In this document: positions 41,092 to 49,890 of the stretch, piece by piece | How the letters are laid out: each line of letters starts with the position of its first letter | Numbering within the stretch: the stretch's first letter is position 1 | DNA from: Muribaculaceae bacterium | Lineage (GTDB): Bacteria; Bacteroidota; Bacteroidia; Bacteroidales; Muribaculaceae | DNA: 52,572 nucleotides | Assembly: GCA_017624155.1 (NCBI GenBank) | Contig: JAGANS010000062.1 | Location: 1-52,572, forward strand | Direction of reading: 5' to 3' | Position numbers and translations under genes: made by a program | Notes under the pieces: generated by a model | Databases searched by the model: none | What the model saw: the letters and a program-made list of their open reading frames with translations, nothing else | What the model was told of the DNA's origin: nothing

Positions 41092-42783
41092 ATGAGCATC
41101 ACTGGAGCATTGAACCTCCGTCCTAAGCTCTGGAGTTCGCTTCGCCATTATTCCACAGAGCGTCTCCGTCAGGACATCATCGCCGGCATCGTAGTCGGCA
41201 TAGTAGCCCTCCCCCTCGCAATCGCATTCGGCATAGCATCGGGCGTAAGCCCCACTATCGGCCTCATCACCGCAATCATCGGCGGATTCATGGTATCCTT
41301 TTTCGGCGGTTGCTCCGTTCAGATCGGAGGTCCCACGGGCGCATTTATCGTTATAGTCTACAACATCATCGCCCAGTTTGGCCTGCAAGGCCTGGCCGTC
41401 GCCACCGCCATGGCCGGTATCATCCTTATCGTAATGGGATTGTTCCGCCTCGGCACAGTCATCAAGTTTATACCCTATCCCATCGTAGTCGGTTTCACTG
41501 CCGGTATCGCGCTCACAATCTTCTCGACCCAGATCAACGACTTCCTGGGACTGGGACTGCGCGACATTCCAGGCGAGTTCATTCCCAAGTGGGGCATGTT
41601 CCTCAGCAACCTCGACCGCATCGACCCCGTCACCCTGTGCACAGCCCTCGTGGCGCTCGCCATCATCACAGGCGCTCCATTCATATCCAAGAAACTGCCA
41701 GGCGCGCTGATAGCCATCATCGTCGTGACCTTAGGCTCCTACCTGCTGAGCCGTTACACCGACTGGTATCACATCGAGACAATAGGCGACCGCTTCGGCG
41801 ACATGCCCACCGACATTCCGATGCCACATGGCTTCAACCTCAATATGGCTACCATCAACATGCTGCTGCCCTCAGCATTTACCATCGCGGTGCTCGGCGC
41901 CATTGAGTCGCTGCTGTCGGCGACTGTGGCCGACGGTGTCACCGGCTCGCGCACAAACTCCAATACAGAGCTTATCGGTCAGGGCCTGGCCAACCTCACC
42001 GTGCCTTTCTTCGGCGGCATACCCGTCACCGGCGCCATCGCACGCACCATGACCAACATCACCAACGGAGGCCGCACGCCGGTGGCCGGCATCATTCATG
42101 CCCTGGTGCTTCTCCTTATATTTATGTTCCTGATGCCGCTCATCAACTACGTACCTATGGCCTGCCTGGCAGCCGTTCTGATCGTAGTGGCCTACAACAT
42201 GAGCGGATGGCGCACCATCGTTGGCATCTTCCACGCACCCAAGAGCGACATCTGGGTGCTCGGAGTCACTTTCTTCCTCACGGTGATATTTGACCTCACC
42301 ATCGCCATCGAGATCGGACTGCTGCTCGCCGTGGTGCTGTTCCTGCGCCGCGTGATGGAGAATACAGAGATACGCGCCTACTCGGGCAAGCTCGACGTGG
42401 ATGAGGGGACCGACAGCCCCAACCACGAAGTACTTGAAGTAGCCAAGGGTGTCAGCGTCTACGAAATCGACGGGCCGTTCTTCTTCGGTATCGCCACCAA
42501 GTTTGACGAAATGATGAGAAGCACCCTCGTCGACAAGCCTAAGGTGCGCATCATACGTATGCGTAAAGTGGCCTTTGTCGACGCCACCGCCCTGCACAAC
42601 CTCGAGCTTCTGATCAAATCGTCGCAGGAAGAAGGCATCCGCATCGTGCTGTCGGGCGTCAAGCCCAACGTGCGCGAGTCGCTCGAACATGCAGGTATCG
42701 ACAACCTTATCGGCTCAGAAAATATCTGCGACCATATCACCAAGGCTGTACGGATGGCCAATGCCATAGCCGAAAAAATTTAA
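41092..42783 (+). CDS. SulP-family inorganic anion transporter with STAS domain
   Basis: 563 residues from the ATG at 41092 (MSITGAL); the longer frame starts too close to the promoter. A polytopic core of about 12-14 helices carries SulP signatures (DIIAGIVVGIVALPLAIAFGIASG, GGPTGAFIVIVYNI). A C-terminal cytoplasmic STAS domain follows (VDEGT to the end; FVDATALHNLELL). SulP proteins move sulfate, bicarbonate or other anions. A bicarbonate or sulfate substrate cannot be chosen from sequence. Single-gene unit. Confidence 0.92.
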   Translation: MSITGALNLRPKLWSSLRHYSTERLRQDIIAGIVVGIVALPLAIAFGIASGVSPTIGLITAIIGGFMVSFFGGCSVQIGGPTGAFIVIVYNIIAQFGLQGLAVATAMAGIILIVMGLFRLGTVIKFIPYPIVVGFTAGIALTIFSTQINDFLGLGLRDIPGEFIPKWGMFLSNLDRIDPVTLCTALVALAIITGAPFISKKLPGALIAIIVVTLGSYLLSRYTDWYHIETIGDRFGDMPTDIPMPHGFNLNMATINMLLPSAFTIAVLGAIESLLSATVADGVTGSRTNSNTELIGQGLANLTVPFFGGIPVTGAIARTMTNITNGGRTPVAGIIHALVLLLIFMFLMPLINYVPMACLAAVLIVVAYNMSGWRTIVGIFHAPKSDIWVLGVTFFLTVIFDLTIAIEIGLLLAVVLFLRRVMENTEIRAYSGKLDVDEGTDSPNHEVLEVAKGVSVYEIDGPFFFGIATKFDEMMRSTLVDKPKVRIIRMRKVAFVDATALHNLELLIKSSQEEGIRIVLSGVKPNVRESLEHAGIDNLIGSENICDHITKAVRMANAIAEKI

Positions 42784-42881
42784 CATTTCATAATCGGCTA
42801 TATTGCAGCATATTGCGCGACTATTGTATAAACAGCGTAAATTTTTTTGAAAAAAGTTTTCCTCAGTCCGAAATTTTGCTG

Positions 42882-42889
42882 TACCTTTG
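42882..42889 (+). promoter_or_regulatory. -7 box (TACCTTTG) of the small acidic lipoprotein gene
   Basis: TAnnTTTG about 51 bases before the ATG, giving an unusually long leader for this genome. Confidence 0.6.
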
Positions 42890-42940
42890 TAGCGTTTTTG
42901 AAGCACTAAACAATTGTTTAACTATTTAATCAAAAAGAAA

Positions 42941-43141
42941 ATGAAAAAGTTAGTTCTTTTACTCGCTGTTGTATTCAGCGTATCGCTCTTCTCCTGCGGC
43001 GGTTCTGACAAGAAGGCTGCTGAAGACACCGTAGCTGCTGATACCGCCGTTCTCGTTGAAGAGACCGTCGTTGAGGAAGTTGTTGACAGCGCAGCTGCCG
43101 ACAGCGCCGTTGCTGACAGCGCTGCTGCTGAAGTTAAGTAA
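42941..43141 (+). CDS. Small acidic low-complexity lipoprotein
   Basis: 66 residues from the ATG at 42941. The lipoprotein signal peptide ends at Cys19 (SLFSC). The mature part is composed almost only of Ala, Asp, Glu, Ser, Thr and Val with imperfect repeats (DSAAADSAVADSAAAE). Own promoter and terminator suggest strong independent expression. Proteins of this kind are common and abundant in Bacteroidetes but have no assigned role. Confidence 0.75.
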   Translation: MKKLVLLLAVVFSVSLFSCGGSDKKAAEDTVAADTAVLVEETVVEEVVDSAAADSAVADSAAAEVK

Positions 43142-43170
43142 GAAATTCCAGGCTTAACAAGCAAATCTAT

Positions 43171-43197
43171 AAGTCGACCTTCGGGCCGACTTTTTTT
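43171..43197 (+). terminator. Rho-independent terminator of the small lipoprotein gene
   Basis: Stem AAGTCGACC / GGCCGACTT closed by a TTCG tetraloop and followed by seven Ts. Confidence 0.85.
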
Positions 43198-43267
43198 ATG
43201 CCATGTTTTCGGCTAAAAAAGCTTAATTTTCATCCTGCGACCTTGCAAAGATGCAGAAATAAATTCT

Positions 43268-43275
43268 TATCTTTG
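43268..43275 (+). promoter_or_regulatory. -7 box (TATCTTTG) of tamB
   Basis: TAnnTTTG 21 bases upstream of the ATG; a TTG lies 22 bases further upstream (43243-43245). Confidence 0.6.
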
Positions 43276-43296
43276 TAAGTTATTTTTGAAACCGAT

Positions 43297-46200
43297 ATGA
43301 AACGCCTGCGGAGATTTATCAGAGCCCTTATGCTCACATTGCTGCTGCTCGTTGTGGCTCTGCCCACAGGCATGTATGTCGTGCTTTCCACACCTTGGGC
43401 ACAAGACAAGATAAGGGATGTGGCATGCTCGCAGCTCACCTCACTGCTCGGTACCCCTGTCGAGATCGGCCGCGTCGATTATCATCCGTTCAATACACTG
43501 TCTGTCACCGATATCTGTGTGCGCGACGCCACCGGCCGCCCTGCACTCGAAGTCGGCCGCCTGTCGGCCCGTTTTGAATTCTGGCACTTCCTGCGCACAC
43601 ACCGGCTTGTATTCGACTATGCTCTTGTGGATGCCCTGCAGCTCAGCGTCAGCCGAGCCGCCCCCAACCGCCCTCTCAATATACAGCCGATTATCGATCG
43701 TCTGAAGCCAAAGCATCCCGGGAATACGCCTACTCAGTTCGACCTCAAAATCGGCACGGTTGTGATACGGGCTGCACGCCTCAGATACGATGTGGCATCC
43801 ATACCTGATTCCACAGATACCTTCAATCCGGCACACATTCTCGTCAGCGATCTGAATCTGCACGCCTATCTGCGCAACGCCCGCCCCAACTATGTCGATG
43901 CCAAACTTGAATCACTCTCATTCAAAGAAAAGTCGGGCTTCGAACTTCGCGACTTCACGGCCGATGTGCTCTATTCGCCCGAGGTAATCGACCTGCGGAC
44001 CTTCACAATGCGCCTGCCCGACACGGACATAAATCTCAAGCCCATACGTCTCGCTCTCGACAGCAGCATGAGCCTCGCCGACAATATCCGGCGCGCCGAA
44101 TTCCGATTACAGCCCCAGTCGCCATGGCAGATTTCCACAGCCGACTTTGCATGTCTCACACCTGAGCTCGGAAGCATTGACCTCACCGCCACGGTCGACT
44201 TTGATATCACTGCATCAACACGAATGGTGACTCTTCACAGTCTTAAGCTCGACGATTCGCATGGAGCACGGGTGAATCTCAGCGCTGTCATATCAAGGCC
44301 CGATTCTATCAATGGCATGCATGCCTCCGCTACCCTGAATTCGCTCAACATCAGCGCCGCCGACGGTGCTGATATCATGGGTCACATATCCCCCGCAGCC
44401 GCACGATACATCGGGCGCACCGGAGGCATCGGCGCCCACGGCAGCATCGACTTTACCATGCGGCGTGCCGCACTTGACATCGGAGTGGATGTCGGCACAG
44501 GCCATATCGACATCGATGGCACGGCCTCGACATCCGACCGATACCGCAGCATCGCCTTTGACGGCAAGGTGGCTATCGCCGACATTTCTGCCGGCACTAT
44601 AATCTCCGAATCACGCCTCGGAGCCATAAGCGCCAATGCGACCGGCAAGGGCCACATACGCAACGGTCGTGTCGATGCAGAAGGCTCCTTCGACATTATA
44701 TCGGCCTCGTGGCTCGACCACACGTACTCCGACATAAACGTACAAGGCTCGTACTCGCCCGACGGCACCAGCCTCTCCATAAACAGCAGCGACCCCGATG
44801 CCGCCTTTGTCATGGCGATAGATGCAGCGACCGGCAAGCATGACAAGACTCTCGACCTTACGCTCGACCTGCACAGGCTCGACCCGGCATTACTCGGCCT
44901 GATGCCGGCTGAAAAATCCATCACCGGACACGGACGGCTCGAAGCATCGCTCACCGGCTCGGATATCGACGACATCGGTGGATTCGTGCGGCTACATGAC
45001 ATCAGCCTCGTCAACGCGCGCGACGAGCGTCTTGACATACAGTCAATCGCTGTCGAGGCCGACCGCAGTTCGGTGCCCGAAACAATCACTATATCGAGCG
45101 ACTTTCTCAACGGCACCATACAGGGCAGCATAAACCCGTCCACACTGCCTGCCATCATCAGGGATATGGCATCCCACATAGTGCCGTCGCTCTTCAGCGC
45201 CGACGAATCACTGCACCGGCATCTCACCGAAACCGAAAGTCATAACGACTTCACCATTGACCTCACCCTGGCCAATGCCGAGAATCTGACACAATTCATG
45301 CATCTGCCTGTACAGGTGATATACCCGGTGGACATTGACATGCATCTCAGTTCAGCCACGGGACTCGCCTCATTCACACTCGATGCCCCATACCTGCAAC
45401 AAGGCGACAAAATAATCGACTCGACTGTTATCGGTGCCACAATTTCTACAGCCGAAAACCGAGCCACGCTGTATGCCACTACACATCTGCCTACCAAGAA
45501 AGGGCCGATGACGGCCATACTGGGCATATCGGGTGCAGGGAGCCGCTTCGACACGCAGATTGACTGGCAGATCGACCGCAAAATTCCACTCAACGGCCGC
45601 ATAAGTTTTGCCACCGATCTGTCGCGGTCGGAATCAGGGACAGTATGCGTGGCCACGCATTTCAATCCCGGCACTATCAACTTTGGCGATGACGTATGGA
45701 GCATAAAGCAGTCCGACATCACATGGTGTGACCATACTCTTGCAGTCAACGGCTTCGGGCTTGCCGCTGACTCGCAGAGCATCAGCATCGACGGCGTTGC
45801 ATCGAAACAGCCCGACGACACAGTGACCGTAAAGCTCGACCATATCAATCTTATATCGATATTCGAGACTCTCGAAATAGACAACGCGCTGATAGGCGGC
45901 ACAGCAACCGGCACATTCACCGCCTCTCAGGCTCTGTCGGGACTGCCGCTGCTCGACACCGACAATCTTCATGTCGACAATATCAGCTACAACTACTGCA
46001 CTATTGGCGACGCCGATATCACGGCCCGATGGGACAACGAGCGGCAATCCTTCTTCCTCGACGCCGATATTGTGAATCCCGAGGGACAGCACTCGCGCAT
46101 CAGCGGCGACATCTTCCCGTTAAAGGAGAGCCTCGACCTGAACTTCGACGCGCAACATGTCAAGGTCGGATTCATGAAGCCGTTCATGGCCGCATTCACC

Positions 46201-47862
46201 TCGGATGTGTCGGGCTATGTGTCGGGCAACGCCCGTCTGTTCGGCACCTTCAAGGACATAGATATGGAGGGCGACGTATTTGCCGAAGATCTGAAACTGA
46301 AGATCGACTTCACCAACACCACCTACTCGGCGACGGATTCCATCCACATACGCCCCGGCCGCATCGATCTGCACGATATAACCCTGCACGACGTCAACGA
46401 ACATACGGCTCTGCTCAACGGTGTACTCACACACGATTATTTCCATCGGCCTGAGTTTGAATTCCATATTACCGACGCCAGGGATTTCCTGAGCTACAAT
46501 GTGACATCGAAACTCAATCCCGACTGGTACGGCTCTGTTTACGGAAACGGTGGGGCCACAGTAAAGGGGCGCCCCGGAGAAATCAACATCGGCGTGGACA
46601 TGCGCACAGCGGCCGGCTCGACATTCACCTTTGTGCTTTCCGACCAGCTTGAGGCCGAGCAATACAGTTTCATCACATTCAATGACGTGACGGAGTACTC
46701 TGTCGAGGAGAAGATGATGCAGACCGGTGATACACCTCAGGCGGTGCTCGACTTCCAGCAACGGATGCGCGACAAGGCTGCCGACAAGCCCTCCAATTAT
46801 ATAATGGACATCCGTGTCGACATAACGCCGCAGGCACAGATCATACTGGTGATGGACCCTGTGGGCGGTGACCGCATACGCGCCAACGGCTCGGGCGACC
46901 TGCGAATGACCTACAACGCCGACGAGAACGACCTGCGCATGTACGGCACGTATACACTCGAGCACGGCAGCTACAACTTCACCCTGCAGGACATCATCAT
47001 CAAAGACTTCACCATCGAACCCGGGAGCACCATAACATTTCGCGGCGACCCCTATTCGGCCCAGCTTGACCTCGAAGCCGTATATCAGGTGAACGCCAAC
47101 CTGAGCGACCTCGACAAGTCGTTCACTCAGGACAAAGATCTCAACCGCACCAATGTGCCGGTGCAGGCACTGATGAAGGTATCGGGCGACATGCGGCAAC
47201 CGGATCTGGACTTTGACCTGCGCTTCCCTACCCTCACATCCGACACATACCGCAAGGTACGGTCGATCATATCGACCGACGACATGATGAACCGACAGAT
47301 AATCTACCTGCTTGCGCTCAACCGCTTCTATACGCCCGACTATATGGAGTCGACGACCAAGGGCAACGAACTGTTCTCGGTGGCCTCATCGACCATATCG
47401 AGCCAGCTGTCGAGTATGCTGGGCAAGCTGAGCGACAACTGGAGCATTGCGCCAAACCTGCGCAGCGACCGCGGCGACTTCTCGGACGTAGAGGTTGACG
47501 TGGCCCTGTCGAGCCGACTGCTCAACAACCGGCTGCTGTTCAACGGCAACTTCGGTTACCGCGACAAATCGCTCAACTCGAATCAGTTTATAGGCGACTT
47601 CGACATCGAATACCTTCTCAATCCGCGCGGCACATGGCGCCTCAAGGCATATAACCGCTACAATGATCAGAACTACTATGTACGTACCGCAACCACGACA
47701 CAGGGCGTGGGTATTATGTTCCGCCGCGACTTTGACCGTATGTTCCACAAACGGCGCAAGAAAAAGGACAATGCCGCCGCGCCGGCCGACAGTGTCCGGC
47801 AAACCGTACCGACCGACTCCACAGAGCACAACAATTTGCCTGCGGGAGTGTTAGATAAGTAA
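43297..47862 (+). CDS. tamB: TamB-like translocation/assembly module protein
   Basis: 1521 residues. It has one N-terminal membrane anchor (about 9-31) and an AsmA-like start (PVEIGRVDYHPFNTLSVTDICVRD). A very long repeated beta-structure expected to form a hydrophobic groove across the periplasm follows. The conserved DUF490 C-terminal region comes at about 1130-1470 (GDLRMTYNADENDLRMYGTYTLEHGSYNFTLQ; IIYLLALNRFYTP). TamB-family proteins help outer-membrane protein or phospholipid transport. A charged tail (KRRKKKDNAAAP) ends the protein. It is followed 30 bases later by an OmpA lipoprotein. Confidence 0.9.
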   Translation: MKRLRRFIRALMLTLLLLVVALPTGMYVVLSTPWAQDKIRDVACSQLTSLLGTPVEIGRVDYHPFNTLSVTDICVRDATGRPALEVGRLSARFEFWHFLRTHRLVFDYALVDALQLSVSRAAPNRPLNIQPIIDRLKPKHPGNTPTQFDLKIGTVVIRAARLRYDVASIPDSTDTFNPAHILVSDLNLHAYLRNARPNYVDAKLESLSFKEKSGFELRDFTADVLYSPEVIDLRTFTMRLPDTDINLKPIRLALDSSMSLADNIRRAEFRLQPQSPWQISTADFACLTPELGSIDLTATVDFDITASTRMVTLHSLKLDDSHGARVNLSAVISRPDSINGMHASATLNSLNISAADGADIMGHISPAAARYIGRTGGIGAHGSIDFTMRRAALDIGVDVGTGHIDIDGTASTSDRYRSIAFDGKVAIADISAGTIISESRLGAISANATGKGHIRNGRVDAEGSFDIISASWLDHTYSDINVQGSYSPDGTSLSINSSDPDAAFVMAIDAATGKHDKTLDLTLDLHRLDPALLGLMPAEKSITGHGRLEASLTGSDIDDIGGFVRLHDISLVNARDERLDIQSIAVEADRSSVPETITISSDFLNGTIQGSINPSTLPAIIRDMASHIVPSLFSADESLHRHLTETESHNDFTIDLTLANAENLTQFMHLPVQVIYPVDIDMHLSSATGLASFTLDAPYLQQGDKIIDSTVIGATISTAENRATLYATTHLPTKKGPMTAILGISGAGSRFDTQIDWQIDRKIPLNGRISFATDLSRSESGTVCVATHFNPGTINFGDDVWSIKQSDITWCDHTLAVNGFGLAADSQSISIDGVASKQPDDTVTVKLDHINLISIFETLEIDNALIGGTATGTFTASQALSGLPLLDTDNLHVDNISYNYCTIGDADITARWDNERQSFFLDADIVNPEGQHSRISGDIFPLKESLDLNFDAQHVKVGFMKPFMAAFTSDVSGYVSGNARLFGTFKDIDMEGDVFAEDLKLKIDFTNTTYSATDSIHIRPGRIDLHDITLHDVNEHTALLNGVLTHDYFHRPEFEFHITDARDFLSYNVTSKLNPDWYGSVYGNGGATVKGRPGEINIGVDMRTAAGSTFTFVLSDQLEAEQYSFITFNDVTEYSVEEKMMQTGDTPQAVLDFQQRMRDKAADKPSNYIMDIRVDITPQAQIILVMDPVGGDRIRANGSGDLRMTYNADENDLRMYGTYTLEHGSYNFTLQDIIIKDFTIEPGSTITFRGDPYSAQLDLEAVYQVNANLSDLDKSFTQDKDLNRTNVPVQALMKVSGDMRQPDLDFDLRFPTLTSDTYRKVRSIISTDDMMNRQIIYLLALNRFYTPDYMESTTKGNELFSVASSTISSQLSSMLGKLSDNWSIAPNLRSDRGDFSDVEVDVALSSRLLNNRLLFNGNFGYRDKSLNSNQFIGDFDIEYLLNPRGTWRLKAYNRYNDQNYYVRTATTTQGVGIMFRRDFDRMFHKRRKKKDNAAAPADSVRQTVPTDSTEHNNLPAGVLDK

Positions 47863-47891
47863 CCGGGTTACGTTCCCCCGGGATTACGGTT

Positions 47892-48743
47892 ATGAAACTC
47901 ACACGAATTGTACCTATAGTGGCCGCGTCGCTACTGCTGACCACCGGCTGCGTAACACACAAGAAGTATAACTTGCTGCAGGCCGACTATAATGCCTCGC
48001 AGGTAGCTTTGGCCGAGAGCCGCACGAATGCCAAGAATCTTGAGTCGCTTCTCGCGCAGGCCCGTCAGGACAACAAGGAACTCAAGGACAACTATGCCGC
48101 CCTGCAAAAAACGCTCGACCAAAGTATTCTCACCAACCAGTCGGGTAATGTGAATATCTCGAAACTCGTCGACGAAATCAATGCTTCCAACAACTATATA
48201 AAGCGGTTGGTCGAAGCCAAGTCTAAATCCGACTCGCTGCTGATGGTACTAAGCACGAATCTTACACGCTCGCTCAATACCGACGAACTTAAGGATGTGG
48301 ATGTAAAAGTTCTCAAAGGTGTAGTATACATCTCGCTCGCCGACAACATGCTGTTCCGTTCGGGCAGCTATGAGATCAGCCCGGCAGCGATGGATATCCT
48401 GAGCAAGATCGCCAAAATCATCAAAGATTACAGGAATTACAGCGTACTCGTAGAAGGCAATACCGACAATGTGCCTATCTCGCGCACCAATATTCGCAAC
48501 AACTGGGATCTGAGCGCGCTGCGCGCATCATCTGTGGTGCAGGTGCTTCAGGATAAATTTGGGGTCGACCCGTCTCGTCTTACCGCTGGCGGCCGGGGCG
48601 AATACAATCCCATCGCGACCAACGACACGCCAGAAGGACGACAACTCAACCGCCGTACCCAGATTATCATAACGCCGAGCCTCGATCAGTTCATGGACTT
48701 GATCGACAAGGCGCCTGACACCGATTCACCGGTGACAAAATAA
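47892..48743 (+). CDS. OmpA-family peptidoglycan-binding lipoprotein
   Basis: 283 residues with a lipoprotein signal peptide ending at Cys20 (LTTGC). An N-terminal coiled coil (about 30-105; YNASQVALAESRTNAKNLESLL) precedes the C-terminal OmpA-like domain (150-265). The domain shows SYEISPAAMDILSKIAKII, EGNTDNVPI and the peptidoglycan-contact region NNWDLSALRASSVVQ with RRTQIII. It anchors the outer membrane to the cell wall. It is probably co-transcribed with tamB. Confidence 0.9.
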   Translation: MKLTRIVPIVAASLLLTTGCVTHKKYNLLQADYNASQVALAESRTNAKNLESLLAQARQDNKELKDNYAALQKTLDQSILTNQSGNVNISKLVDEINASNNYIKRLVEAKSKSDSLLMVLSTNLTRSLNTDELKDVDVKVLKGVVYISLADNMLFRSGSYEISPAAMDILSKIAKIIKDYRNYSVLVEGNTDNVPISRTNIRNNWDLSALRASSVVQVLQDKFGVDPSRLTAGGRGEYNPIATNDTPEGRQLNRRTQIIITPSLDQFMDLIDKAPDTDSPVTK

Positions 48744-48763
48744 GAGCTCCGCAAAACGACGAT

Positions 48764-48803
48764 ATACCCCGAAAGTCCCACACCGACTTTCGGGGTATTT
48801 TTG
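48764..48803 (+). terminator. Rho-independent terminator of the tamB-ompA unit
   Basis: Perfect 14-base arms ATACCCCGAAAGTC / GACTTTCGGGGTAT, 7-base loop, then TTTTTG. Confidence 0.85.
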
Positions 48804-48875
48804 TATGGTATATTTTGGCTAATTTTGACAACCACAGGGTTAGGAAAACCGAAAGCCGCGTTTTATATAAAATGT

Positions 48876-49244
48876 ATGACTACAAAAACAGACATAGAAC
48901 AGTTATTTCGCAGCAATTACCGGGCAATGTATATCTTAGCGTACAGACTTGTACACGACGAAGATATAGCCCGCGACATAGTGCATGATGTATTCGCATC
49001 GCTTTTTGGCGGTGATGCGTCACCTGTATCCAGGACGTGGCTTATGAACGGAGTGCGTTATGCCTGTCTGAATCATATACGCAATCTGTCGACCCGTGAC
49101 CGCCTCAACAGATTATATGCATTGGATCTTGACGATATCGAGGACGAGGAATGGCCCGATGACGAAAGTATAGCCCTGCTGCACGATATTAAACATCTTC
49201 GCCATGCAATAAATGTCTTACGACTCAATTTTAAACAAAAATGA
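48876..49244 (+). CDS. Truncated ECF-type sigma factor containing only region 2
   Basis: 122 residues from the ATG at 48876 (MTTKTD). Sigma region 2 is present (LFRSNYRAMYILAYRLVHDEDIARDIVHDVF, then TWLMNGVRYACLNHIRNLST), the part that binds the polymerase and the -10 DNA. The chain then ends at LRLNFKQK, about 55 residues before a normal end, so region 4, which reads the -35 element, is missing. The stop overlaps the next ATG (ATGA), and I see no lost frame to restore. It could be an active minimal sigma, a competitor of full sigma factors, or a decaying gene. Confidence 0.75.
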   Translation: MTTKTDIEQLFRSNYRAMYILAYRLVHDEDIARDIVHDVFASLFGGDASPVSRTWLMNGVRYACLNHIRNLSTRDRLNRLYALDLDDIEDEEWPDDESIALLHDIKHLRHAINVLRLNFKQK

Positions 49245-49888
49245 AAGATAATACCGATCGACTTCTTAATGCGATAGAGCACCCCGACCGTTGTTCTGAT
49301 GAGGAACTTGACGCATTGTTTGCCTCCCCCGACACCCGCAAACTCTACAATATGATAAGCAAGACCGCAGACTCACAAGCAGAAACAGCGATACCCGACA
49401 TCGATCAGGAATGGGAGCGCTTTGCGGCAGACCATCTCAGATCAAGTATAAAAAATGCTGTGCGGCTACCATTCAGCAGGCATGCGGCCGCCGTAACTGC
49501 AGCCTGCCTTGTCGCCCTCGCAGTAGTAGCAGCCACGTTAAGTATACCATATATATCGAAGCTGCACAATAATACCGTAACCGACAGCGTCGAACGGCAT
49601 AATGCCGACACCATGACGGCAGGCTGTACGGCATCGCCGTTTACGACACTGACAGATATGGATACCACCACTGTAATCGTATTCAAAAAGGAGTCTTTTG
49701 ACAATATAATATCGGCCATATGCGAATATTATGAAGCGACCGCCACATTTGAAAACGACAGTATAAAGAATCTGCGTCTGTATTTCAATTGGTACAAGTC
49801 GCTTGCACTTGAAGAGGTCATAGAACATCTCAACAGTTTTGAACGTATTGACATAACTCCGACTCATAACGCATTAATCATAAAATAA
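49241..49888 (+). CDS. Anti-sigma-like membrane protein with DUF4974 domain but no FecR domain
   Basis: 215 residues. A short N-terminal cytoplasmic part (1-80) precedes one membrane helix (about 82-104, AAAVTAACLVALAVVAATL). A 45-residue linker then leads directly to a C-terminal DUF4974/STN-like domain (about 150-215; LRLYFNWYKSLALEEVIEHLNSFERIDITP). Normal FecR-type anti-sigmas have a 100-residue beta FecR domain between helix and DUF4974, and it is absent here. It is coupled to the sigma gene by a 4-base overlap and followed 2 bases later by the receptor-like gene. Confidence 0.75.
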   Translation: MKDNTDRLLNAIEHPDRCSDEELDALFASPDTRKLYNMISKTADSQAETAIPDIDQEWERFAADHLRSSIKNAVRLPFSRHAAAVTAACLVALAVVAATLSIPYISKLHNNTVTDSVERHNADTMTAGCTASPFTTLTDMDTTTVIVFKKESFDNIISAICEYYEATATFENDSIKNLRLYFNWYKSLALEEVIEHLNSFERIDITPTHNALIIK

Positions 49889-49890
49889 AA

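Noticed and set aside
46120..47199. A long frame antisense to tamB, and a similar one at 21363-22631 antisense to the M16 peptidase
   Set aside because: Both are codon-bias shadows of well-supported genes, with no promoter box or recognisable protein features.
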